The notes beneath the pieces are model-generated. The model was not told where the DNA came from, made no database searches, and was given only the letters and a program-made list of their open reading frames with translations. From contig JAJCXL010000168.1 of NCBI GenBank assembly GCA_029263435.1, positions 1 to 8,610 on the forward strand: a DNA stretch of 8,610 nucleotides, in the 5' to 3' direction. This document shows, piece after piece, positions 1-6,255 of the stretch. The stretch comes from Acidobacteriota bacterium. Lineage in GTDB: Bacteria > Acidobacteriota > Vicinamibacteria > Marinacidobacterales > SMYC01. How positions within the stretch are numbered: position 1 is the stretch's first letter; each line of letters starts with the position of its first letter. A program made the position numbers and the translations under genes.

Positions 1-186
1 TTGAACTCCGCCCGTCCCAACCGTGTCTCGCCGCTGCCGTTTCACCGGATGACCGCCTACCCCTATCCCGACAACGAGCGTTTCCCGGACTCCGATCTGC
101 ACCGCCGCTATAATCGCCGATATGTCGGGCCCGAAAAAGCCTCGCCGTTCGCAAGCGGTAACGCGCGCGTCTCACAACCGCGGTAA
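1..186 (+). CDS. Possible C-terminal end of an upstream gene (partial)
   Basis: This reading frame is open from the first base of the window to a TAA at 184-186, so any start lies upstream. The visible 61 residues are rich in Tyr, Arg and Pro, and I recognise no family in them. Most codons end in G or C, as in the neighbouring genes, which is mild support for real coding. The stop falls 4 bp before the preferred ATG of the sulfatase-like gene at 191, a spacing typical of translational coupling within an operon. It overlaps the longer alternative form of that gene (ATG at 122) in another frame, so the two readings compete. It could also be a chance open frame in GC-rich DNA. Confidence 0.35.
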   Translation: MNSARPNRVSPLPFHRMTAYPYPDNERFPDSDLHRRYNRRYVGPEKASPFASGNARVSQPR

Positions 187-190
187 CGGG

Positions 191-1978
191 ATGAAGCGTG
201 CCGCCGCGTTGCTGCTTGGGACCGCTTTCGCGCTTTGTTGCCGTGGTCCCGAGTCCCGCGCGCCGATGGATTTGATGGACGCGACTTATCTCGTGATTGC
301 GCCGGTTGACGAGGAATATCCGGTTTTAGTCACGCTCGGAGACGAGACCCGGCGAGCGCTGATAGCGCCTGCCCCCGCGGAATTTCGCTACCGTTTGAAG
401 TTACCGGAACGAGCGTCGTTGAGCTTTGCGATCGGTATAACCACCGCGGCGGGGAGAAGCGAAGACGAACGACTCCCGGGAAATCGGATGCGATTCACCG
501 TCAAGGCTGGTGACTTGATCCCGAATGAGGTCTTGTTCGAGCGCGATATCAATGTGGCTCGTCGAAACCAGTGGATCGAACATAGCGTCGACATGAGCTC
601 GCAATCGGGCCGCGAGGTCACGCTCGTGTTTCAAACTTCGTTCCCATCCGCCACGACGGATGATCTGCTTCCTGTCGTCGGCGTGTTCGGAGAACCCATC
701 GTTCACGATCGCGCACACTACGGAAAGGCCAAAGGCGTGGTCGTCATCTCGATCGATACCCTGCGGCGAGACCACCTCAGCCTTTACGGCTATCCGAGAC
801 GAACGTCACCGGGACTGGAAATCCTGGCGGAGGACGCGGTCGTGTTCGACGATGCTGTGAGCACCTCGTCGTGGACCCTTCCTGCGCACGCGTCGTTATT
901 TACGTCGCAATATCCGAGCGTGCACGGAGCCGTTCGGATGGACTCCGGTCTGGCGCCGTCGTGGCCGAGCCTTCCCAGGATGTTCCAAGACGCGGGCTAC
1001 TTCACCCAAGCGCTGGTGACCCACACCTATTTGTCGCGCGAATATGGGTTCGCGGAGGGCTTCGATCGCCATCGATATCTCCGCGAGGCGCGCGCGGAGG
1101 CAGTCACCGATCGCGCGCTCGAGTTCCTGACCGCAACAGGCGATCGTGATTTCTTCTTGTTCCTCCACTACTACGACGCTCACTGGCACTATGACCCTCC
1201 TGCGCCCTACGACACCATGTTCGATGCGAGCTACCAGGGAGAGGCCTCGGGCGTGTGGTGGGATTTCAAAGAGCTCACGGCGGAGACGATCGACCCCAAA
1301 GATCGTGCCCACATCCTGGCGCTCTACGACGGCGAGATTCGCTACACCGACAAGCATATCGAGAGACTACTCCGCGAAATGAAGCGCCTCGACTTGTATG
1401 ACCCAGCGATGATCGTGGTGACCTCGGATCACGGTGAAGAGTTTCTGGAGCACGGTGCGTGGGAGCACCAAAAAACTCTCTTCGAAGAGCAGCTGCGAAT
1501 CCCACTCGTCGTCAAGTATCCGAATAACGAGGGGCGTGGCCTTCGCGTGGCCGAACAGGTGAGTCTGATCGATGTGGCGCCGACGATCGCAGAGGTGATG
1601 GGACTGCCGATTCCGGGGGTTTTTGCCGGCCGCGATCTACGCGAGCATGATGGTTCGAAGCGCGAGCTATGGGCGGAGACCGAACACACCGTCGACGGGT
1701 CAGTGAAACGAGCGTTGCGAAGGGGAGCGGGGGAGGCGAAAGCGATTTTCAGCAATCACGAGGATCGGTTGGACGTGGAAATATACCGGCTCGGAGTCGA
1801 CCCGGGAGAGCTCACTTCGGACGCGAGGGAAGATGAGCGGCGAGCGTTCGAACGGCGGCTGGAAGCGTTCCTCGAAAGCGCGCGAAAGGCGCGGACACAA
1901 GCGGATGAAACGCCGCGTGTCGTTTTGGATCCGGAAGAGCTCGAGCGGCTCGAGGCGCTTGGCTATATCCGGCCCTGA
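191..1978 (+). CDS. Exported sulfatase-like hydrolase of the alkaline phosphatase superfamily, with Thr at the nucleophile position
   Basis: Predicted 595-aa enzyme of the sulfatase fold (alkaline phosphatase superfamily). I chose the ATG at 191 over the in-frame ATG at 122 because it opens directly into a signal peptide: Lys2-Arg3, a hydrophobic stretch at about 4-15, then Cys16-Cys17, possibly a non-canonical lipobox. A beta-rich region without a recognised family fills about 30-180. The catalytic domain starts near 182 with VVVISIDTLRRDHLSLYGY (metal ligand Asp189). It has SSWTLPAHASLFT at the nucleophile loop (Thr229) and VVTSDHGEEF with metal ligands Asp413 and His414. The C-terminus, EALGYIRP, is a typical tail for this group. 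In true sulfatases the nucleophile motif is Cys/Ser-X-Pro-X-Arg, with the first residue converted to formylglycine. Here it reads Thr-Leu-Pro-Ala-His, so formylglycine chemistry is unlikely and phosphodiester, phosphonate or phosphotransfer chemistry is possible. The substrate cannot be read from the sequence. The ribosome-binding site is weak (CGGTAACGGG). Confidence 0.88.
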   Translation: MKRAAALLLGTAFALCCRGPESRAPMDLMDATYLVIAPVDEEYPVLVTLGDETRRALIAPAPAEFRYRLKLPERASLSFAIGITTAAGRSEDERLPGNRMRFTVKAGDLIPNEVLFERDINVARRNQWIEHSVDMSSQSGREVTLVFQTSFPSATTDDLLPVVGVFGEPIVHDRAHYGKAKGVVVISIDTLRRDHLSLYGYPRRTSPGLEILAEDAVVFDDAVSTSSWTLPAHASLFTSQYPSVHGAVRMDSGLAPSWPSLPRMFQDAGYFTQALVTHTYLSREYGFAEGFDRHRYLREARAEAVTDRALEFLTATGDRDFFLFLHYYDAHWHYDPPAPYDTMFDASYQGEASGVWWDFKELTAETIDPKDRAHILALYDGEIRYTDKHIERLLREMKRLDLYDPAMIVVTSDHGEEFLEHGAWEHQKTLFEEQLRIPLVVKYPNNEGRGLRVAEQVSLIDVAPTIAEVMGLPIPGVFAGRDLREHDGSKRELWAETEHTVDGSVKRALRRGAGEAKAIFSNHEDRLDVEIYRLGVDPGELTSDAREDERRAFERRLEAFLESARKARTQADETPRVVLDPEELERLEALGYIRP

Positions 1979-2040
1979 AGAATAATCGATTCGGACTTCG
2001 GCACTCCCGTCCAATTTTTTAGCTTGAAATCGAGACGGGT

Positions 2041-2070
2041 TTGGTATTCTCTAGCTAGACACGCTATACA
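2041..2070 (+). promoter_or_regulatory. Putative sigma-70-type promoter for the 2126 gene
   Basis: TTGGTA at 2041-2046 and TATACA at 2065-2070 are separated by 18 bp and lie 56-85 bp before the proposed start of the next gene. Each hexamer resembles the -35/-10 consensus. A second TTGACA at 2084-2089 has no convincing -10 partner. The region is locally AT-richer than the surrounding genes. The prediction rests on sequence only. Confidence 0.4.
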
Positions 2071-2125
2071 GGGTCGTCGGTTATTGACACTGTTTAACAG
2101 GAAGTAGCTCATTGGAAAACTGTGG

Positions 2126-2695
2126 TTGTCGTTACTGTCGCCTCGGCGCTTCTGGCTGGGGCAGTTTCGACATGTGGGTCGAAGGATGGAAGAGGAACGA
2201 TTCAGGATTCGCGCCGAGCTCTACCGCTTGCTTCTCGACGAAGAAGCAGGCGCTGCGTCGACGCTCGTTCCTCGCATGCTTGCCGACCCCGATTCCCTAA
2301 CCCCAGAAATTCGCTGGTGTCTGCTCTACCTCATTCGAGGCATCGGCTACCTCGCCGGCCGTAATCACCTGCTAGGGCAGGGGGGCTTATTCGACACGCT
2401 CGCCCACGATTTCGAGCTCGCCCGATGCCGGACCCGTAGGATCGACGGGCTGTGGGCCGAGATCGTCCAGGAAGATCCGAAGCACTGGATGCAGCGTTAC
2501 GAGTCGACCGACGTGCACTACTCGCTCGAGGAGCTTCGGTGGCTCAACAACATGCTCGGAGAGTTGTGGGAGGTCGAGCGCCAACGTCTCGCCCTCGAAG
2601 AGCCTCCCATGCCTCCCATCGCGATGAGAAGAAAGCTCCTTGCGGCCGAGAGGCGCAACAATCCACTCTACGATCTGTTGCGAACGCATTCCTAG
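2126..2695 (+). CDS. Unrecognised helical cytoplasmic protein
   Basis: A 189-aa protein (if started at TTG 2126) that I do not recognise. Codon use matches the neighbours, with strong G/C preference at third positions, so it is probably a real gene. The chain reads as mostly alpha-helical and charged, with a more hydrophobic amphipathic helix around residues 60-80 (IRWCLLYLIRGIGYLAG). Later segments are rich in Trp, Leu and Glu (SLEELRWLNNMLGELWEVERQR). There is no signal peptide, transmembrane segment or catalytic motif I can name. The start is uncertain: GTG at 2174 and ATG at 2186 are in frame, and ATG 2186 would give MEEERFRIRAELYRLL and 169 aa. TTG 2126 has only a weak GGAA 6 bp upstream. 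The TAG stop at 2693-2695 lies within the left end of the palindromic element that follows. The gene stands apart from the pilT-like operon, separated from it by that element. Confidence 0.7.
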   Translation: MSLLSPRRFWLGQFRHVGRRMEEERFRIRAELYRLLLDEEAGAASTLVPRMLADPDSLTPEIRWCLLYLIRGIGYLAGRNHLLGQGGLFDTLAHDFELARCRTRRIDGLWAEIVQEDPKHWMQRYESTDVHYSLEELRWLNNMLGELWEVERQRLALEEPPMPPIAMRRKLLAAERRNNPLYDLLRTHS

Positions 2696-2713
2696 CAGTC
2701 CGTGGTGAAAGTG
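2692..2713 (+). repeat. Left terminal inverted repeat of the palindromic element
   Basis: Begins CTAGCAGTCCGTGG and is the reverse complement of 2836-2857 except for T at 2699. It includes the TAG stop codon of the preceding gene (2693-2695). Confidence 0.78.
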
Positions 2714-2835
2714 GGGCGTCGCAGCGAGAGGGTCGAGGCGCCCGGCTGACAAGGCGCGACGACGGAGAATATTGGGTATATTTGAGGGAGGAGCAACGCA
2801 GTCAGCCGGGATGCATCGCCCCTCGAATGCAGCCG

Positions 2836-2857
2836 CACTTTCACCACGGGCTGCTAG
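2836..2857 (-). repeat. Right terminal inverted repeat of the palindromic element
   Basis: Ends CCACGGGCTGCTAG and pairs with 2692-2713 at 21 of 22 positions. It lies 94 bp before the start of the next gene. Confidence 0.78.
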
Positions 2858-2951
2858 CTAACGCCACTTGCACAATCGAGAATCGCTAGGCATTCTGATC
2901 TAGCACCAGAAGAAAACCAGAACCGTTGCCTCACTGACGGGAGCCGGATCC

Positions 2952-3440
2952 ATGAACAAGATTGAACCTCCCAACGAGGAGTCCGTGCGTGTACCGACGC
3001 GCCCCGTCGATGTCGAGCTAGACATCGACGGCGGGCGCAAAGAGTCGGTCACTATCTATCTCGACACGGTCTCGGAGACGCATGCCGGTCCTGAGACCGT
3101 TGCCGAAGCGCTGAATCGAGAGCGAGCGTTCTTGCCGGTGCGCTCCCGTGAGACCCAAGAAACGTTCCTCGTTCGAAGGAGCGCTATTCGACGGGTCGCG
3201 GACAACCACGATCCGTCCAAGACGTTGAGTCACGATGAGAACGTAGGATTCGTCGATCTGGTTCGGCTCGAGCTCGATTCCGGAGAATCGATCGAAGGGA
3301 CATTGGCGACCGTCCTTCCTCCGGACCGGTCGCGTCTCTCCGACTTCTTCAACTTTACCGACGCGCAGTTCATTGCCGTCGAAGTCATCGACGGCGTGAA
3401 CTACGTCAACCGGGATTACATTTCGGTGGTGTGGCTGTGA
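2952..3440 (+). CDS. Unrecognised 162-aa protein with two similar halves, upstream of the PilT-like ATPase
   Basis: I cannot assign this small acidic protein to a named family. The start is well supported: GGGAG at 2939-2943 sits 8 bp before the ATG. There is no signal peptide or transmembrane segment, so it is probably cytoplasmic. The pattern looks beta-strand-rich and duplicated. Residues 19-82 and 101-160 both run as a hydrophobic V-x-L-x-x-D-x-G strand, then a helix-like stretch ending in an aromatic or Leu plus Asn (ALN / FFN), then AFLPV / QFIAV, and finally (F/Y)-(L/V)-x-R-x-x-I-x-x-V. The stop is 22 bp before the PilT-like ATPase gene, so the two are probably co-transcribed. The inferred role is an accessory or regulatory partner of that ATPase, which rests on context alone. 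Confidence 0.82.
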   Translation: MNKIEPPNEESVRVPTRPVDVELDIDGGRKESVTIYLDTVSETHAGPETVAEALNRERAFLPVRSRETQETFLVRRSAIRRVADNHDPSKTLSHDENVGFVDLVRLELDSGESIEGTLATVLPPDRSRLSDFFNFTDAQFIAVEVIDGVNYVNRDYISVVWL

Positions 3441-3462
3441 GTAGAAAGAAAGGTGGACGCTG

Positions 3463-5034
3463 ATGCGCATGGAGCCCCTCATGGAGGCCTTGAAGCGATC
3501 GGACGCGCAGGAGATGCGGCTGCTGCCCGGCGAGAAAATCTTCGTCATCAAGGGCGGACAGAAAAGCATCGTGGGACGAGAACCGGTGTCCCAAGGCGCG
3601 TTGCTCCAAATGGCGACTCAGTCGCTCAAACCGTTTCAGCTGTCGGCGCTCGATATCAAGCCGCACAGCATCGACCGCGAGCATGTCGGAGAGACGTTCG
3701 AGATCGAGTTCACCCGGCCGAACGGCGCGATCGAAGTCACCATCCGCCGCACGGCGCCCTCTGCCCCGGCTGAGACCCCTGCTCCCGTCGCGCCGCCTGC
3801 TCCTGCTCCTCAGGCTCCGGCACCGACGCCCGTGGCCCCCGCGCCTCCGGCCGCCGCCGCCGCACCGTCGCCTCCACAGGCACAGGCACAGCCACAGGCC
3901 CCGACACCCTCGGCTCCCGCTGTGGAGATCAACCGAGACACCTCCGCCATCGATGACTTGCTACGTGAGATGGTGACGTCGAGCGCTTCCGACCTGCACT
4001 TGAGCGCCGGGGCGGTTCCCGTGCTCCGGATCCACGGCGAGATCAAGTTCTTGAAGGAGCGGGGCGTGCTCGGCTCTGAAGACGTTCAGAGGCTCATCTA
4101 CAGCATCCTTCCCGACGACGTACGTGAGACCTTCGAGCGACTGCGAGACGCGGATTGCGCTTATGAGATCCCGGGTCTGTCACGGTTTCGGGTCAACGTC
4201 TTCGAGGACAGAAACGGGGTCGGAACGGTCATCCGTACCATCCCCGTCGAGATTCTGACGACGGAGCAGTTGAACCTGCCGAAAGCCTGCATCGATCTGT
4301 GCTACCTCACCAAAGGGCTCGTGCTCGTGACCGGTCCGACCGGCTCCGGAAAGTCGACCACTCTCGCGGCGCTCGTGGACCACATCAACAAGAACCGGTC
4401 CGATCACATCATTACCATCGAAGATCCGATCGAGTTCGTTCATCAAAACCAAAACTGTCTGGTGAACCAAAGGCAGGTCGGAAACCATACCGGCTCGTTC
4501 AAGGCTGCCTTGAGAGCTGCGTTGCGCGAGGATCCCGATATCGTTCTCGTAGGTGAGATGCGTGATCTGGAAACGATCGCCATCGCCATCGAAACTGCTG
4601 AGACCGGCCATCTCGTCTTCGGCACTCTCCACACCACCACCGCGATGGCAACCATCGATCGGATCATCGACCAGTTCCCGGCGGATCAGCAGGAACAGAT
4701 TCGCGTGATGGTCGCAGGCTCTTTGAAGGGCGTCATCGCCCAGGTCTTGTGCAAGAAGAAAGAAGGGGGCCGTGCGGCGGCTCTCGAGATCCTTCTGGGA
4801 AACCCAGCTCTCGCGAGTCTCATCCGAGAGGGTAAGACGTTTCAGATCCCGTCGATCATGCAGACGTCGAAGCGCCAAGGCATGGTGACGATGAACGACA
4901 GCCTGGTGGAGCTCGTGAAATCGGGCGCGGTCGACGCGAAAGAGGCGTGGATGAAAGCCGTCGACAAGACAGGCCTCGTCGGCATGTTCAAGAGCAACGG
5001 CATCAGCGCGGACTTCGCGCAGAGCTCTCAATAG
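3463..5034 (+). CDS. pilT: PilT-family type IV pilus retraction ATPase with an extra N-terminal domain
   Basis: Hexameric secretion-superfamily ATPase that in known PilT proteins powers pilus disassembly and twitching motility at the inner-membrane base of the pilus. At 523 aa it is well over the usual length of about 350. Residues 5-97 form an extra domain; 98-155 are an Ala/Pro/Gln-rich linker; about 163-262 are the standard PilT N-terminal domain (SASDLHLSAG, YEIPGLSRFRVNVF); about 263-510 are the motor domain. Visible motifs are Walker A GPTGSGKS (291-298), the Asp box IITIEDPIEF (Glu320-Asp321), Walker B DPDIVLVGEMRD (357-368, Glu365) and the His box TGHLVFGTLHT (His383, His390). The start has AGGTGG 6 bp upstream; an in-frame ATG two codons later is possible. 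It follows the 162-aa gene by 22 bp. Whether it acts as PilT or as a PilU-like paralogue cannot be told here. Confidence 0.93.
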   Translation: MRMEPLMEALKRSDAQEMRLLPGEKIFVIKGGQKSIVGREPVSQGALLQMATQSLKPFQLSALDIKPHSIDREHVGETFEIEFTRPNGAIEVTIRRTAPSAPAETPAPVAPPAPAPQAPAPTPVAPAPPAAAAAPSPPQAQAQPQAPTPSAPAVEINRDTSAIDDLLREMVTSSASDLHLSAGAVPVLRIHGEIKFLKERGVLGSEDVQRLIYSILPDDVRETFERLRDADCAYEIPGLSRFRVNVFEDRNGVGTVIRTIPVEILTTEQLNLPKACIDLCYLTKGLVLVTGPTGSGKSTTLAALVDHINKNRSDHIITIEDPIEFVHQNQNCLVNQRQVGNHTGSFKAALRAALREDPDIVLVGEMRDLETIAIAIETAETGHLVFGTLHTTTAMATIDRIIDQFPADQQEQIRVMVAGSLKGVIAQVLCKKKEGGRAAALEILLGNPALASLIREGKTFQIPSIMQTSKRQGMVTMNDSLVELVKSGAVDAKEAWMKAVDKTGLVGMFKSNGISADFAQSSQ

Positions 5035-5065
5035 AAAAAGGCCCGCCGGCGGGTGCCACCGGATC
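5035..5065 (-). terminator. Rho-independent terminator of the FGE-domain gene (imperfect)
   Basis: Read on the - strand, the arms at 5065-5055 and 5050-5040 can form an 11-position stem with two mismatches and two G-U pairs, closed by an ACCC loop and followed by five T (A at 5035-5039). The same stem layout occurs in the stronger terminator at 6197-6230. On the + strand there is no T-run, so it does not look like a terminator for the PilT gene, whose stop ends at 5034. Confidence 0.6.
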
Positions 5066-5119
5066 GCGCGTGGTCCCGAGCGGTCACTGGCGACGGGGTC
5101 GACCGAGCCGAGTCCGCGG

Positions 5120-6130
5120 TCAGCGGCGGATGCCCCGCCCTTTCTTCATTCCCGCCTTCATGTCCTCGATGGTCTCCTCGAAGAGGACGTTCATCCGCGC
5201 ATCAGGACTCACCACTCGAAATCCGTGGAGGCCGGAATCGTCCCCCGGTGTCCGGTGGCGATGCGCCGAGCGGCACCAGGTGGCGTTGGACCACCAGCCC
5301 CCACCGCGCGTCACCCGGAGCTGGGAGTCGCCGGTCTTCCAGACCTTACCGTCCGTCGGCGCACCCTCGTAGCTCTCGTGCCACTCGTCCTCGACCCACT
5401 CCGACACGTTGCCGTGCATGTCGTAGAGACCGAACGCGTTCGCTACACCGAACGAGCCCACGTCGGTCGTCTGCTCGCTCCGTTCACCTTTCGGTGCGTC
5501 ACCGTAGGGGTGCTCTCCACTGTAGTTCGCGAGATCGGACGTGAGGGTCGGACCGAAGTGAAATGGAGTGTCGGTGCCCGCGCGCGCGGCATACTCCCAC
5601 TCCGCTTCGCTAGGAAGGCGGTACGTGGGGCCCAAGTTCCGCGGTCCGATGCTCAGGTTTCGCGACAGCCGCGCGCAGAACTCGACCGCGTCGGGCCACG
5701 ATACCCTCTCGACGGGTAGGTCTGGACCTTTGAACTGCGACGGGTCCGCGTCTAGCTCTCGCGCGATGGTCGGGAAAGAGGCCACCGCGTGCCACTGCGC
5801 CTGGGTCACCTCGAAACGGCCCATCCAGAAGTACGGGAGGCTTACCTCGTGCCGCGGGGTGGCGCTCTCGTCGGTAAGGTTCAGGTCGGTGGCTCCATCC
5901 GTCAACCTCCCGGCATCATCTACCACGTCGATGAAATACTTTTCGGTCTCGATCTCATTCGGTGGCGAACCCATCGTGAACGTCCCGCCACGAATGCCCA
6001 TCAAGTCGAGCGATACGCCGTCGCCGAGGTCTTCGGTGTGGACAGGCGCACTCGAGGTCAACCGCTCGACGAGCTCACCCCGGGCGTCCACCGTAACGGT
6101 TTCAAACGAAACCTCTTTCGGGATGCGCAT
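5120..6130 (-). CDS. SUMF1/FGE-sulfatase-domain protein, probably not a true formylglycine-generating enzyme
   Basis: A 336-aa cytoplasmic protein (no signal peptide) with the formylglycine-generating enzyme fold (FGE-sulfatase domain) at about 40-308. Landmarks are IRGGTFTMGSP (46-56), PYFWMGRFEVTQAQW (99-113), PVERVSWPDAVEFC (139-152), YRLPSEAEWEYAARAG (170-185), GLYDMHGNVSEWVEDEW (234-250), VTRGGGWW (273-280) and HGFRVV (302-307). The N-terminal VTVDARGELVER plus EDLGDGVSL resembles the lead-in seen in many bacterial FGE-domain proteins outside the sulfatase system. The only cysteines are Cys152 and Cys286; the pair that binds copper in true FGE, in the GGSYMCHRSYC-like segment, is absent. 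It probably serves another role of this fold, such as ligand binding or a different oxidation, which I cannot specify. The C-terminal 28 residues are charged and unlike the domain core. The ribosome-binding site is weak. Confidence 0.9.
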   Translation of the reverse strand: MRIPKEVSFETVTVDARGELVERLTSSAPVHTEDLGDGVSLDLMGIRGGTFTMGSPPNEIETEKYFIDVVDDAGRLTDGATDLNLTDESATPRHEVSLPYFWMGRFEVTQAQWHAVASFPTIARELDADPSQFKGPDLPVERVSWPDAVEFCARLSRNLSIGPRNLGPTYRLPSEAEWEYAARAGTDTPFHFGPTLTSDLANYSGEHPYGDAPKGERSEQTTDVGSFGVANAFGLYDMHGNVSEWVEDEWHESYEGAPTDGKVWKTGDSQLRVTRGGGWWSNATWCRSAHRHRTPGDDSGLHGFRVVSPDARMNVLFEETIEDMKAGMKKGRGIRR

Positions 6131-6196
6131 CTTCGTATTCTGTCACGCCGTTGGGTCAATGAAATCGGGCCCGGGTGGACGTCGCGTAGCGTGCCC

Positions 6197-6230
6197 AAAA
6201 AAAAGGCCCGGCGGCGAATGCCACCGGGCC
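6197..6230 (-). terminator. Strong rho-independent terminator of the TPR gene
   Basis: On the - strand GGCCCGGTGGC (6230-6220), loop ATTC and GCCGCCGGGCC (6215-6205) form an 11-bp stem with one G-U pair, followed directly by eight T. On the + strand the G-U pair becomes a C-A mismatch and the run is A, which fixes the orientation. It starts 26 bp past the TPR gene's stop. Confidence 0.9.
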
Positions 6231-6255
6231 TCGTCGAAAGTAGAATCGAGAGCTT

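Larger units (their letters stand above)
2692..2857. mobile_element. MITE-like palindromic element, about 166 bp, no coding capacity
   Basis: Two 22-bp terminal inverted repeats, 2692-2713 and 2836-2857, match at 21 of 22 positions. The symmetry continues inward. A perfect 10-bp pair, CCCGGCTGAC (2741-2750) and GTCAGCCGGG (2801-2810), flanks a small central hairpin, AATAT-TGGGT-ATATT, at 2768-2782. Its centre (2775) coincides with the centre of the whole element (2774.5). Both ends carry CTAG, which would be a target duplication of TA or CTAG, as known for IS630/Tc1-mariner-type insertions. No transposase is encoded, so it would depend on one supplied elsewhere. It could instead be a REP-like or bidirectional-terminator palindrome; copies elsewhere in the genome would decide. 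Confidence 0.72.

Noticed and set aside
2006..2039. CCCGTC / GACGGG inverted repeat after the sulfatase-like gene, considered as a terminator
   Set aside because: Only 6 bp of stem with a 22-base loop, and the T-run lies inside the loop rather than after the stem.
2452..2889. A 145-aa + strand open frame running through the palindromic element
   Set aside because: It overlaps the better-supported 2126 gene in another frame, then crosses the inverted repeats; composition is Arg/Ala-rich and shadow-like.
3763..3930. Repetitive Pro/Ala/Gln-rich stretch considered as a tandem repeat or CRISPR-like array
   Set aside because: The repetition comes from GCN and CCN codons of the PilT interdomain linker; there is no fixed repeat-spacer period.
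4180..5031. Long open frame of 283 aa on the - strand
   Set aside because: It lies wholly inside the PilT ATPase motor domain on the other strand; the + strand protein has every family motif, so this is a shadow of GC-rich coding DNA.
191..6130. The sulfatase-like and FGE-domain genes as a sulfatase plus maturase pair
   Set aside because: The hydrolase has Thr at the modified position and the FGE-fold protein lacks the copper-binding cysteine pair; they are also on opposite strands about 3 kb apart.
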